A DNA stretch of 64,000 nt, from contig NC_060061.1 in NCBI RefSeq assembly GCF_020283565.1, positions 33,827,362-33,891,361 on the forward strand, read 5' to 3'. Source of the DNA: Trifolium pratense. Its lineage: Eukaryota; Streptophyta; Magnoliopsida; Fabales; Fabaceae. Shown one piece after another: positions 45,155-58,668 of the stretch (its first letter is position 1; the number at the start of each line of letters is the position of its first letter). The notes below the pieces were generated by a model. It ran no database searches. It saw only the letters and a list, made by a program, of their open reading frames with translations, and was not told the DNA's origin. Made by a program: the position numbers and the translations under genes.

Positions 45155-47401
45155 GAGCTCACGGTTGATGATGATTGGTGTGATTCCTCCGTTTGGAGGG
45201 GAAAAGTACCTGCTAAAAAGTTAACACTCCGACGCTCAAGTCAATATTTGAATGAGGTAGAGAAATGCTAAATTGGAGGCGCATATATCATACATTGAAA
45301 TTTGTGTATGAATGCTTATATAAAAGAATATTAGAGTTTAATTGTAGTAGGACCCCCCATGTGTAGAGGATCAGCCACACATATAATCCGGAGTGTCCAG
45401 CTGGGATAGCTTACAAACATATGCGGTGACTTTATGTGGTCGCCTTATAAATTTTGCAATTTTATCCATGCTAACACTAGTATGAGAGAAGTAAAAAATA
45501 GATAAATATCAACGGCTATTTAAATGTAATAAATATTTTCCAACTAATAAATAGTAACAATTATAATAATAATAATAAAAATAATATTCAATGTATCCTT
45601 GTAAAACAATAATATTTCAATGTATAATTCTTTTTTGTGTACATATTCGATGTAATATTACTATGATTCTCAATGTATTGCTATAACATTGAATATTTCA
45701 ATGTAATATTACCAGTTACATAAATTTTATGTTATTATCATTTTTAGTAAAATCACCAATTAACTAGGTAGCTAAGATGCTGCCAAAATGCGTGTGTGTA
45801 TATATATATATGACCTAAAGTTAGGATATCCATATAGTATATTCAAGACAAGAGGAAAAAAAAATCATAGTCCTAGAACGTGCAAGTCTATATTGTTTTA
45901 AGATGGTTGCTTCACAAAACAAATGTTTTCTTGTGATTTTTGTGTTCCTCTGCTTCTCAATCCATATTCAAGTTAGAGGAATTTTTTGCTTCAAATGTCC
46001 ATAGCTAAAAAAATATTAGAACATTGGATTTAGAAAATTTAAAATTTGTTATTTCATTGTTAATTAGTTTGTATTAAGTTTATTTATTTTTTTATGCAGC
46101 AAGAGTATTAAAAGAAAGAAGCAACCAAAGTAGCGAAGATGCCAATAAAGCTCAAGAACATAGTGAAGTACATGCTGAAATGTTTAAGATAAAAGAAGTG
46201 GAAGATAATTTGGATTCTGGATTTTTCTTCATAGATTATGCTCCAATATCAGCCGAACCGCCGAGTCACAATAATTGGGCAGGTTATGGGCGCGTTAGAG
46301 GACCGACTGCATAGAAACCCAAATTCTAGGCATCAAAACAATTTATAAAATAAATGAATACGATTTAAATAAGATTTTAGTTCTACCAATTATTGGGTTT
46401 ATATGTTTAAGTCATATTAAGTTTTTTTTGCTTGAACTCAGTTTCTCAAAATTCAAAAGATGTTATTCTTTTAGTCTCTCCCGTTAATTTAAATCAAGTT
46501 TTATGATTTTGAGAGTTCTCTTAATACATTTCATTATTTTTTTTAATACACACACATTTCTTCTAAAATATTATTGTTGCATCTACAAGAGTTTTTTATA
46601 ATTATACTTGTTAAACCATTATTTGTTTTGTGATCACTGTCGTTCCATGATCAAAATAAATTCAAAATAATGGGTACAAGGTGGTTAACCTTGGTCGTTC
46701 TCAAGGACTCGCAATCAGTTTAACAATATTAGAACCAAATAAAAAACATCTGTTAACAATATATGCCTAAAAGCACTCGGATAATAAGAAAAACAAAACT
46801 AGAGATCAAGGAACAACCATATTGGCTAATGTATTCGCCAACTAATTAGTTTAATGCTATCTTCCCAATCTAACTTCAACATACGACGAATCTTCTTAAC
46901 AAGTGATCTCCTACGGTCTATAGGGATACAAAAACCAATATTTTTTTAAGTGTAAACTGAATATCCTCCGCACGCAACTTCAGAGATTAATCTTTGGCGT
47001 CTTGTGAGACTCAAATGGATGACAAACTCTCCCTAAAAGTTCTAACGATATTGTATAACCAACGAGGCCCTAACACTATGTTTCACTTTTACCCGCACAA
47101 CTATCTCTAATCAACAAAGCGAATGCAAAACTATTCCTAAGCGAAACTAGTAATTCTGGCACAATCCATGTGGAGAACGATAACTTATCACTTTATTACT
47201 TGGTTGCGATTCTGTGCACTTGCAGATCCACCATCAATAATAAAAATACCTGAGTTATATTAGCAATTTCCCAATATATTATGAGCAAGAATTGAGCTCA
47301 ATACTTTTAAAACACTCAACTCTCGTAACACAAAAAAAAATTGTGTTAGTGAATTGAGGCGTTAAAAAATGATAGTCTCAATGGTGAAAGTTCAGCTGGT
47401 A
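45155..47401 (+). repeat. Tandem array unit A (2247 bp)
   Basis: Layout common to all units, from the GAGCTC start: about 400 bp of unique promoter-like DNA, a TAA microsatellite (5 repeats here), five TCAATGTA-like words (45587-45705), a TA-rich TATA region near 45800, the peptide gene, a poly(A) signal, then about 1.1 kb of non-coding DNA. That last part includes a stretch resembling the end of an old LTR. No second gene is seen. Confidence 0.93.
45903..46314 (+). pseudogene. RGF/GLV-like peptide gene, unit A (main splice donor lost)
   Basis: Exon 1 would be 45903 to 45978 and exon 2 46100-46314. One Phe codon of the signal peptide is missing, harmless in itself. The donor G|GTATTT of other units is G|GAATTT here, so the normal 121-bp intron cannot be cut as usual; retention would end at an intronic TAG after a 33-residue product. 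A weak GT 18 bases further down would keep the frame and add six residues, so loss of function is not certain. Exon 2 is intact, has the DY...PPSHNN motif and the TGG form with the 12-residue tail. Confidence 0.75.
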
Positions 47402-49652
47402 GAGCTCACGGTTGATGATGATTGGTGTGATTCCTCCGTTTGGAGGAGAAAAGTACCTGCTAAAATGTTAACACTCTGATGTTCAAGTCAGTATTTGAAT
47501 GAGGTACAGAAATGCTAAATTGGAGGCGCATATATCATACATTGAAATTTGTGTATGAATGCTTATATAAAAGAATATTAGAGTTTAATTGTAGTAGGGC
47601 CCCCCATGTGTAGAGGATCAACCACACATATAATCCGGAGTGTCCAGTTGGGATAGCTTACACACATATGCGGTGACTTTATGTGGTCGCCTTATAAATT
47701 TTGCAATTTTATACATGCTAGCACTAGTATGAGAGAAGTAAAAAATAGATAAATATCGACGGCTATTTAAATGTAATAAATATTTTCCAACTAATAAATA
47801 GTAACAATTATAATAATAATAATAAAAATAATATTCAATGTATCCTTGTAAAACAATAATATTTCAATGTATAATTCTTTTTTGTGTACATATTTGATGT
47901 AATATTACTATGATTCTCAATGTATTGCTATAACATTGAATATTTCAATGTAATATTACCAGTTACATAAATTTTATGTTATTATCATTTTTAGTAAAAT
48001 CACCAATTAACTAGGTAGCTAAGATGCTGCCAAAATGCGTGTGTGTATATATATATATGACCTAAAGTTAGCATATCCATATATTATATTCAAGACAAGA
48101 GGAAAAAAAAATCATAGACCTAGAACGTGCAAGTCTATATTGTTTTAAGATGGTTGCTACACAAAACAAATGCTTTCTTGTGATTTTTGTGTTCCTCTGC
48201 TTCTTCTCAATCCATATTCAAGTTAGAGGAATTTTTTGCTTCAAATGTCCATAGCTAAAAAAATATTAGAACATTGGATTTAGAAAATTTAAAATTTGTA
48301 ATTTCCTTGTTAATTAGTTTGTATTAAGTTTATTTATTTTTTTATGCAGCAAGAGTATTAAAAGAAAGAAGCAACCAAAGTAGCGAAGATGCCAACAAAG
48401 CTCAAGAACATAGTGAAGTACATGCTGAAATGTTTAAGATAAAAGAAGTGGAAGATAATTTGGATTCTGGATTTTTCTCCATAGATTATGCTCCAATATC
48501 AGCCGAACCGCCGAGTCACAATAATTAGGCAGGTTATGGGCACGTTAGAGGACCGACTTCATAGAAACCCAAATTCTAGGCATCAAAACAATTTATACAA
48601 TAAATGAATACGATTTAAATAAGATTTTAGTTCTACCAATTATTGTGTTTATATGTTTAAGTCATATTAAGTTTTTTTTGCTTGAACTCAGTTTCTCAAA
48701 ATTCAAAAGATGTTATTCTTTTAGTCTCTCCCGTTAATTTAAATCAAGTTTTATGATTTTGAGAGTTCTCTTAATACATTTCATTATTTTTTTTAATACA
48801 CACACATTTCTTCTAAAATATTATTGTTGCTTCTACAAGAGTTTTTTATAATTATACTTGTTAAACCATTATTTGTATTGTGATCACTGTCGTTCCATGA
48901 TCAAAATAAATTCAAAATAATGGTAGTACAAGGTGGTTAACCTTGGTCGTTCTCAAGGACTCGCAATCAGTTTAACAATATTAGAACCAAATTAAAAACA
49001 TCTGTTAACAATATATGCCTAAAAGCACTCGGATAATAAGAAAAACAAAACTAGAGATCAAGGAACAACCATATTGGCTAATGTATTCGCCAGCTAATTA
49101 GTTTAATGCTATCTTCCCAATCTAACTTCAACATACGACGAATCTTCTTAACAAGTGATCTCCTATGTTCTATAGGGATACAAAAACCAATATTTTTTTA
49201 AGTGTAAACTGAATATCCTCCGCACGCAACTTCAGAGATTAATCTTTCGCGTCTTGTGAGACTCAAATGGATGACAAACTCTCCCTAAAAGATCTAACGA
49301 TATTGTATAACCAACGAGGCCCTAACACTATGTTTCACTTTTACCCGCACAACTATCTCTAATCAACAAAGCGAATGCAAAACTATTCCTAAGCGAAACT
49401 AGTAATTTTGGCACAATACATGTGGAGAACGATAACTTATCACTTTATTACTTGGTTGCGATTCTGTGCACTTGCAGATCCACCATCAATAATAAAAATA
49501 CCTGAGTTATATTAGTAATTTCCCAATATATTATGAGCAAGAATTGAGCTCAATACTTTTAAAACACTCAACTCTCATAACACAAAAAAAATTGTGTTAG
49601 TGAACTGAGGCGTTAAAAAATGATAGTCTCAATGGTGAAAGTTCAGCTGGTA
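47402..49652 (+). repeat. Tandem array unit B (2251 bp)
   Basis: Same layout as unit A, five TAA repeats. It shares the donor mutation with A and the premature TAG with C to F, so it is a transitional or recombinant unit. Confidence 0.93.
48150..48528 (+). pseudogene. RGF/GLV-like peptide gene, unit B (main splice donor lost, short form)
   Basis: Exon 1 48150-48228, exon 2 48350-48528. The donor is GA instead of GT as in unit A, with the same weak in-frame alternative 18 bases downstream. The coding part of exon 2 is otherwise normal and ends with TAG right after PPSHNN, the position usual for RGF/GLV precursors. Exon 1 has all residues of the consensus signal peptide. Confidence 0.75.
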
Positions 49653-51903
49653 GAGCTCACGGTTGATGATGATTGGTGTGATTCCTCCGTTTGGAGGGGA
49701 AAAGTACCTGCTAAAATGTTAACACTCTGATGCTCAAGTCAGTATTTGAATGAGGTAAAGAAATGCTAAATTGGAGGCGCATATATCATACATTGAAATT
49801 TGTGTATGAATGCTTATATAAAAGAATATTAGCGTTTAATTGTAGTAGGGCCCCCCATGTGTAGAGGATCAGCCACACATATAATCCGGAGTGTCCAGCT
49901 GGGATAGCTTACAAACATATGCGGTGACTTTATGTGGTCGCCTTATAAATTTTGCAATTTTATCCATGCTAGCACTAGTATGAGAGAAGTAAAAAATAGA
50001 TAAATATCGACGGCTATTTAAATGTAATAAATATTTTCCAACTAATAAATAGTAACAATTATAATAATAATAATAAAAATAATATTCAATGTATCCTTGT
50101 AAAACAATAATATTTCAATGTATAATTCTTTTTTGTGTACATATTCGATGTAAAATTACTATGATTCTCAATGTATTGCTATAACATTGAATATTTCAAT
50201 GTAATATTACCAGTTACATAAATTTTATGTTATTATCAATTTTAGTAAAATCACCAATTAACTAGGTAGCTAAGATTCTGCCAAAATGCGTGTGTGTATA
50301 TATATATATGACCTAAAGTTAGCATATCCATATAGTATATTCAAGACAAGAGGAAAAAAAAATCATAGTCCTAGAACGTGCAAGTCTATATTGTTTTAAG
50401 ATGGTTGCTACACAAAACAAATGCTTTCTTGTGATTTTTGTGTTCCTCTGCTTCTTCTCAATCCATATTCAACTTAGAGGTATTTTTTGCTTCAAATGTC
50501 CATAGCTAAAAAAATATTAGAACATTGGATTTAGAAAATTTAAACTTTGTTATTTCCTTGTTAATTAGTTTGTATTAAGTTTATTTATTTTTTTATGCAG
50601 CAAGAGTATTAAAAGCAAGAAGCAACCAAAGTAGCGAAGATGCCAACAAAGCTCAAGAACATAGTGAAGTACATGCTGAAATGTTTAAGATAAAAGAAGT
50701 GGAAGATAATTTGGATTCTGGATTTTTCTCCATAGATTATGCTCCAATATCAGCCGAACCGCCGAGTCACAATAATTAGGCAGGTTATGGGCACGTTAGA
50801 GGACCGACTTCATAGAAACCCAAATTCTAGGCATCAAAACAATTTATACAATAAATGAATACGATTTAAATAAGATTTTAGTTCTACCAATTATTGTGTT
50901 TATATGTTTAAGTCATATTAAGTTTTTTTTGCTTGAACTCAGTTTCTCAAAATTCAAAAGATGTTATTCTTTTAGTCTCTCCCGTTAATTTAAATCAAGT
51001 TTTATGATTTTGAGAGTTCTCTTAATACATTTCATTATTTTTTTTAATACACACACATTTCTTCTAAAATATTATTGTTGCTTCTACAAGAGTTTTTTAT
51101 AATTATACTTGTTAAACCATTATTTGTATTGTGATCACTGTCGTTCCATGATCAAAATAAATTCAAAATAATGGTAGTACAAGGTGGTTAACCTTGGTCG
51201 TTCTCAAGGACTCGCAATCAGTTTAACAATATTAGAACCAAATTAAAAACATCTGTTAACAATATATGCCTAAAAGCACTCGGATAATAAGAAAAACAAA
51301 ACTAGAGATCAAGGAACAACCATATTGGCTAATGTATTCGCCAGCTAATTAGTTTAATGCTATCTTCCCAATCTAACTTCAACATACGACGAATCTTCTT
51401 AACAAGTGATCTCCTATGTTCTATAGGGATACAAAAACCAATATTTTTTTAAGTGTAAACTGAATATCCTCCGCACGCAACTTCAGAGATTAATCTTTCG
51501 CGTCTTGTGAGACTCAAATGGATGACAAACTCTCCCTAAAAGATCTAACGATATTGTATAACCAACGAGGCCCTAACACTATGTTTCACTTTTACCCGCA
51601 CAACTATCTCTAATCAACAAAGCGAATGCAAAACTATTCCTAAGCGAAACTAGTAATTTTGGCACAATCCATGTGGAGAACGATAACTTATCACTTTATT
51701 ACTTGGTTGCGATTCTGTGCACTTGCAGATCCACCATCAATAATAAAAATACCTGAGTTATATTAGTAATTTCCCAATATATTATGAGCAAGAATTGAGC
51801 TCAATACTTTTAAAACACTCAACTCTCATAACACAAAAAAAATTGTGTTAGTGAACTGAGGCGTTAAAAAATGATAGTCTCAATGGTGAAAGTTCAGCTG
51901 GTA
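49653..51903 (+). repeat. Tandem array unit C (2251 bp)
   Basis: Same layout as unit A, five TAA repeats, intact gene. Very close to B over the region downstream of the gene. Confidence 0.93.
50401..50779 (+). CDS. RGF/GOLVEN/CLEL-like secreted peptide precursor, unit C (85 aa)
   Basis: Two exons: 50401-50479 and 50601-50779, split by a 121-bp AT-rich intron with a G|GTATTT donor and a T-rich tract before ATGCAG. The product has a hydrophobic signal peptide (about residues 8-24), a polar, charged spacer and a C-terminal DYAPISAEPPSHNN. The pattern DY-x6-PP-x-HN is that of RGF/GLV/CLEL peptides (Arabidopsis RGF1: DYSNPGHHPPRHN). These are Tyr-sulfated (Asp precedes Tyr here), cut out and secreted, and are sensed by RGI/RGFR receptor kinases in root growth. 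This unit has QLR at the exon end and an Ala for Glu early in exon 2. AATAAA lies at 50850. Family assignment rests on the motif and the precursor layout. Confidence 0.8.
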
Positions 51904-54156
51904 GAGCTCACGGTTGATGATGATTGGTGTGATTCCTCCGTTTGGAGGGGAAAAGTACCTGCTAAAATGTTAACACTCTGATGCTCAAGTCAGTATTTGA
52001 ATGAGGTAAAGAAATGCTAAATTGGAGGCGCATATATCATACATTGAAATTTGTGTATGAATGCTTATATAAAAGAATATTAGCGTTTAATTGTAGTAGG
52101 GCCCCCCATGTGTAGAGGATCAGCCACACATATAATCCGGAGTGTCCAGCTGGGATAGCTTACAAACATATGCGGTGACTTTATGTGGTCGCCTTATAAA
52201 TTTTGCAATTTTATCCATGCTAGCACTAGTATGAGAGAAGTAAAAAATAGATAAATATCGACGGCTATTTAAATGTAATAAATATTTTCCAACTAATAAA
52301 TAGTAACAATTATAATAATAATAATAATAAAAATAATATTCAATGTATCCTTGTAAAACAATAATATTTCAATGTATAATTCTTTTTTGTGTACATATTC
52401 GATGTAATATTACTATGATTCTCAATGTATTGCTATAACATTGAATATTTCAATGTAATATTACCAGTTACATAAATTTTATGTTATTATCAATTTTAGT
52501 AAAATCACCAATTAACTAGGTAGCTAAGATTCTGCCAAAATGCGTGTGTGTATATATATATATGACCTAAAGTTAGCATATCCATATAGTACATTCAAGA
52601 CAAGAGGAAAAAAAAATCATAGTCCTAGAACGTGCAAGTCTATATTGTTTTAAGATGGTTGCTACACAAAACAAATGCTTTCTTGTGATTTTTGTGTTCC
52701 TCTGCTTCTTCTCAATCCATATTCAACTTAGAGGTATTTTTTGCTTCAAATGTCCATAGCTAAAAAAATATTAGAACATTGGATTTAGAAAATTTAAAAT
52801 TTGTTATTTCCTTGTTAATTAGTTTGTATTAAGTTTATTTATTTTTTTATGCAGCAAGAGTATTAAAAGAAAGAAGCAACCAAAGTAGCGAAGATGCCAA
52901 CAAAGCTCAAGAACATAGTGAAGTACATGCTGAAATGTTTAAGATAAAAGAAGTGGAAGATAATTTGGATTCTGGATTTTTCTCCATAGATTATGCTCCA
53001 ATATCAGCCGAACCGCCGAGTCACAATAATTAGGCAGGTTATGGGCACGTTAGAGGACCGACTGCATAGAAACCCAAATTCTAGGCATCAAAACAATTTA
53101 TACAATAAATGAATACGATTTAAATAAGATTTTAGTTCTACCAATTATTGTGTTTATATGTTTAAGTCATATTAAGTTTTTTTGGCTTGAACTCAGTTTC
53201 TCAAAATTCAAAAGATGTTATTCTTTTAGTCTCTCCCGTTAATTTAAATCAAGTTTTATGATTTTGAGAGTTCTCTTAATACATTTCATTATTTTTTTTA
53301 ATACACACGCATTTCTTCTAAAATATTATTGTTGCATCTACAAGAGTTTTTTATAATTATACTTGTTAAACCATTATTTGTATTGTGATCACTGTCGTTC
53401 CGTGATCAAAATAAATTCAAAATAATGGTAGTACAAGGTGGTTAACCTTGGTCGTTCTCAAGGACTCGCAATCAGTTTAACAATATTAGAACCAAATTAA
53501 AAACATCTGTTAACAATATATGCCTAAAAGCACTCGGATAATAAGAAAAACAAAACTAGAGATCAAGGAACAACCATATTGGCTAATGTATTCGCCAGCT
53601 AATTAGTTTTATGCTATCTTCCCAATCTAACTTCAACATACGACGAATCTTCTTAACAAGTGATCTCCTACGGTCTATAGGGATACAAAAACCAATATTT
53701 TTTAAGTGTAAACTGAATATCCTCCGCACGCAACTTTAGAGATTAATCTTTCGCGTCTTGTGAGACTCGAATGGATGACAAACTCTCCCTAAAAGTTCTA
53801 ACGCTATTGTATAACCAACAAGGCCCTAACACTATGTTTCACTTTTACCCGCACAACTATCTCTAATCAACAAAGCGAATGCAAAACTATTCCTAAGCGA
53901 AACTAGTAATTCTGGCACAATCCATGTGGAGAACGATAACTTATTACTTTATTACTTGGTTGCGATTCTGTGCACTTGCAGATCCACCATCAATAATAAA
54001 AATACCTGAGTTATATTAGTAATTTCCCAATATATTATGAGCAAGAATTGAGCTCAATACTTTTAAAACACTCAACTCTCATAACACAAAAAAAATTGTG
54101 TTAGTGAACTGAGGCGTTAAAAAATGATAGTCTCAATGGTGAAAGTTCAGCTGGTA
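51904..54156 (+). repeat. Tandem array unit D (2253 bp)
   Basis: Same layout, six TAA repeats. The promoter region is nearly identical to C, the downstream region nearly identical to E. Confidence 0.93.
52655..53033 (+). CDS. RGF/GOLVEN/CLEL-like secreted peptide precursor, unit D (85 aa)
   Basis: Exons 52655-52733 and 52855-53033 with a normal GT...AG intron of 121 bp. Signal peptide, charged spacer and the DYAPISAEPPSHNN end as in unit C, with the QLR exon end. TAG follows the last Asn, so the peptide motif is at the extreme C terminus, as is usual in the family. No lesion is seen; should be expressible if its promoter works. Confidence 0.8.
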
Positions 54157-56412
54157 GAGCTCACGGTTGATGATGATTGGTGTGATTCCTCCGTTTGGAG
54201 GGGAAAAGTACCTGCTAAAATGTTAACACTCTGATGCTCAAGTCAGTATTTGAATGAGGTAAAGAAATGCTAAATTGGAGGCGCATATATCATACATTGA
54301 AATTTGTGTATGAATGCTTATATAAAAGAATATTAGCGTTTAATTGTAGTAGGGCCCCCCATGTGTAGAGGATCAGCCACACATATAATCCGGAGTGTCC
54401 AGCTGGGATAGCTTACAAACATATGCGGTGACTTTATGTGGTCGCCTTATAAATTTTGCAATTTTATCCATGCTAGCACTAGTATGAGAGAAGTAAAAAA
54501 TAGATAAATATCGACGGCTATTTAAATGTAATAAATATTTTCCAACTAATAAATAGTAACAATTATAATAATAATAATAATAAAAATAATATTCAATGTA
54601 TCCTTGTAAAACAATAATATTTCAATGTATAATTCTTTTTTGTGTACATATTCGATGTAATATTACTATGATTCTCAATGTATTGCTATAACATTGAATA
54701 TTTCAATGTAATATTACCAGTTACATAAATTTTATGTTATTATCAATTTTAGTAAAATCACCAATTAACTAGGTAGCTAAGATTCTGCCAAAATGCGTGT
54801 GTGTATATATATATATGACCTAAAGTTAGCATATCCATATAGTATATTCAAGACAAGAGGAAAAAAAAATCATAGTCCTAGAACGTGCAAGTCTATATTG
54901 TTTTATGATGGTTGCTACACAAAACAAATGCTTTCTTGTGATTTTTGTGTTCCTCTGCTTCTTCTCAATCCATATTCAACTTAGAGGTATTTTTTGCTTC
55001 AAATGTCCATAGCTAAAAAAATATTAGAACATTGGATTTAGAAAATTTAAAATTTGTTATTTCCTTGTTAATTAGTTTGTATTAAGTTTATTTATTTTTT
55101 TATGCAGCAAGAGTATTAAAAGAAAGAAGCAACCAAAGTAGCGAAGATGCCAACAAAGCTCAAGAACATAGTGAAGTACATGCTGAAATGTTTAAGATAA
55201 AAGAAGTGGAAGATAATTTGGATTCTGGATTTTTCTCCATAGATTATGCTCCAATATCAGCCGAACCGCCGAGTCACAATAATTAGGCAGGTTATGGGCA
55301 CGTTAGAGGACCGACTGCATAGAAACCCAAATTCTAGGCATCAAAACAATTTATACAATAAATGAATACGATTTAAATAAGATTTTAGTTCTACCAATTA
55401 TTGTGTTTATATGTTTAAGTCATATTAAGTTTTTTTGGCTTGAACTCAGTTTCTCAAAATTCAAAAGATGTTATTCTTTTAGTCTCTCCCGTTAATTTAA
55501 ATCAAGTTTTATGATTTTGAGAGTTCTCTTAATACATTTCATTATTTTTTTTAATACACACGCATTTCTTCTAAAATATTATTGTTGCATCTACAAGAGT
55601 TTTTTATAATTATACTTGTTAAACCATTATTTGTATTGTGATCACTGTCGTTCCGTGATCAAAATAAATTCAAAATAATGGTAGTACAAGGTGGTTAACC
55701 TTGGTCGTTCTCAAGGACTCGCAATCAGTTTAACAATATTAGAACCAAATTAAAAACATCTGTTAACAATATATGCCTAAAAGCACTCGGATAATAAGAA
55801 AAACAAAACTAGAGATCAAGGAACAACCATATTGGCTAATGTATTCGCCAGCTAATTAGTTTTATGCTATCTTCCCAATCTAACTTCAACATACGACGAA
55901 TCTTCTTAACAAGTGATCTCCTACGGTCTATAGGGATACAAAAACCAATATTTTTTAAGTGTAAACTGAATATCCTCCGCACGCAACTTTAGAGATTAAT
56001 CTTTCGCGTCTTGTGAGACTCGAATGGATGACAAACTCTCCCTAAAAGTTCTAACGCTATTGTATAACCAACAAGGCCCTAACACTATGTTTCACTTTTA
56101 CCCGCACAACTATCTCTAATCAACAAAGCGAATGCAAAACTATTCCTAAGCGAAACTAGTAATTCTGGCACAATCCATGTGGAGAACGATAACTTATTAC
56201 TTTATTACTTGGTTGCGATTCTGTGCACTTGCAGATCCACCATCAATAATAAAAATACCTGAGTTATATTAGTAATTTCCCAATATATTATGAGCAAGAA
56301 TTGAGCTCAATACTTTTAAAACACTCAACTCTCATAACACAAAAAAAAAATTTGTGTTAGTGAACTGAGGCGTTAAAAAATGATAGTCTCAATGGTGAAA
56401 GTTCAGCTGGTA
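54157..56412 (+). repeat. Tandem array unit E (2256 bp)
   Basis: Same layout, six TAA repeats; almost identical to D in both promoter and downstream parts. Confidence 0.93.
54908..55286 (+). CDS. RGF/GOLVEN/CLEL-like secreted peptide precursor, unit E (85 aa)
   Basis: Exons 54908-54986 and 55108-55286, intron 121 bp, all signals normal. A single change just upstream (TAAG to TATG) creates a second, in-frame ATG at 54905, adding one Met at most. The rest of the product equals unit D, including QLR and the short C terminus ending PPSHNN. Confidence 0.8.
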
Positions 56413-58668
56413 GAGCTCACGGTTGATGATGATTGGTGTGATTCCTCCGTATGGAGGGGAAAAGTACCTGCTAAAATGTTAACACTCTGATGCTCAAGTC
56501 AGTATTTGAATGAGGTAAACAAATGCTAAATTGGAGGCGAATATATCATACATTGAAATTTGTGTATGAATGCTTATATAAAAGAATATTAGAGTTTAAT
56601 TGTAGTAGGGCCCCCCATGTGTAGAGGATCAGCCACACATATAATCCGGAGTGTCCAGCTGGGATAGCTTACAAACATATGCGGTGACTTTATGTGGTCG
56701 CCTTATAAATTTTGCAATTTTATCCATGATAGCACTAGTATGAGAGAAGTAAAAAATAGATAAATATCGACGGCTATTTAAATGTAATAAATATTTTCCA
56801 ACTAATAAATAGTAACAATTATAATAATAATAATAATAAAAATAATATTCAATGTATCCTTGTAAAACAATAATATTTCAATGTATAATTCTTTTTTGTG
56901 TACATATTCGATGTAATATTACTATGATTCTCAATGTATTGCTATAACATTGAATATTTCAATGTAATATTACCAGTTACATAAATTTTATGTTATTATC
57001 AATTTTAGTAAAATCTCCAATTAACTAGGTAGCTAAGATGCTGCCAAAATGCGTGTGTGTATATATATATATATGACCTAAAGTTAGCATATCCATATAG
57101 TATATTCAAGACAAGAGGAAAAAAAAATCATAGTCCTAGAACGTGCAAGTCTATATTGTTTTAAGATGGTTGCTACACAAAACAAATGCTTTCTTGTGAT
57201 TTTTGTGTTCCTCTGCTTCTTCTCAATCCATATTCAAGTTAGAGGTATTTTTTGCTTCAAATGTCCATAGCTAAAAAAATATTAGAACATTGGATTTAGA
57301 AAATTTAAAATTTGTTATTTCCTTGTTAATTAGTTTGTATTAAGTTTATTTATTTTTTTATGCAGCAAGAGTATTAAAAGAAAGAAGCAACCAAAGTAGC
57401 GAAGATGCCAACAAAGCTCAAGAACATAGTGAAGTACATGCTGAAATGTTTAAGATAAAAGAAGTGGAAGATAATTTGGATTCTGGATTTTTCTCCATAG
57501 ATTATGCTCCAATATCAGCCGAACCGCCGAGTCACAATAATTAGGCAGGTTATGGGCACGTTAGAGGACCGACTGCATAGAAACCCAAATTCTAGGCATC
57601 AAAACAATTTATACAATAAATGAATACGATTTAAATAAGATTTTAGTTCTACCAATTATTGTGCTTATATGTTTAAGTCATATTAAGTTTTTTTTGCTTG
57701 AACTCAGTTTCTCAAAATTCAAAAGATGTTATTCTTTTAGTCTCTCCCGTTAATTTAAATCAAGTTTTATGATTTTGAGAGTTCTCTTAATACATTTCAT
57801 TATTTTTTTTAATACACACGCATTTCTTCTAAAATATTTTTGTTGCATCTACAAGAGTTTTTTATAATTATACTTGTTAAACCATTATTTGTATTGTGAT
57901 CACTGTCGTTCCGTGATCAAAATAAATTCAAAATAATAGTAGTACAAGGTGGTTAACCTTGGTCGTTCTCAAGGACTCGCAATCAGTTTAACAATATTAG
58001 AACCAAATTAAAAACATCTGTTAACAATATATGCCTAAAAGCACTCGGATAATAAGAAAAACAAAACTAGAGATCAAGGAACAACCATATTGGCTAATGT
58101 ATTCGCCAGCTAATTAGTTTTATGCTATCTTCCCAATCTAACTTCAACATACGACGAATCTTCTTAACAAGTGATCTCCTACGGTCTATAGGGATACAAA
58201 AACCAATATTTTTTAAGTGTAAACTGAATATCCTCCGCACGCAACTTCAGAGATTAATCTTTCGCGTCTTGTGAGACTCGAATGGATGACAAACTCTCCC
58301 TAAAAGTTCTAACGCTATTGTATAACCAACAAGGCCCTAACACTATGTTTCACTTTTACCCGCACAACTATCTCTAATCAACAAAACGAATGTAAAACTA
58401 TTCCTAAGCGAAACTAGTAATTCTGGCACAATCCATGTGGAGAACGATAACTTATCACTTTATTACTTGGTTGCGATTCTGTGCACTTGCAGATCCACCA
58501 TCAATAATAAAAATACCTGAGTTATATTAGTAATTTCCCAATATATTATGAGCAAGAATTGAGCTCAATACTTTTAAAACACTCAACTCTCATAACACAA
58601 AAAAAAATTGTGTTAGTGAACTGAGGCGTTAAAAAATGATAGTCTCAATGGTGAAAGTTCAGCTGGTA
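56413..58668 (+). repeat. Tandem array unit F (2256 bp)
   Basis: Same layout, six TAA repeats. It has QVR like G and H but keeps the TAG of B to E. Confidence 0.93.
57166..57544 (+). CDS. RGF/GOLVEN/CLEL-like secreted peptide precursor, unit F (85 aa)
   Basis: Exons 57166-57244 and 57366-57544, normal 121-bp intron. The signal peptide ends with QVR, unlike C to E. The short C terminus ends PPSHNN. It is intermediate between the C-E group and the G-H group. Confidence 0.8.

Noticed and set aside
50730..50779. Peptide family alternatives PSY, IDA or CLE for DYAPISAEPPSHNN
   Set aside because: PSY shares DY and a late His but not PP-x-HN spacing; IDA and CLE share the HN end but lack the DY at that distance. 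DY-x6-PP-x-HN fits RGF/GLV/CLEL without gaps.
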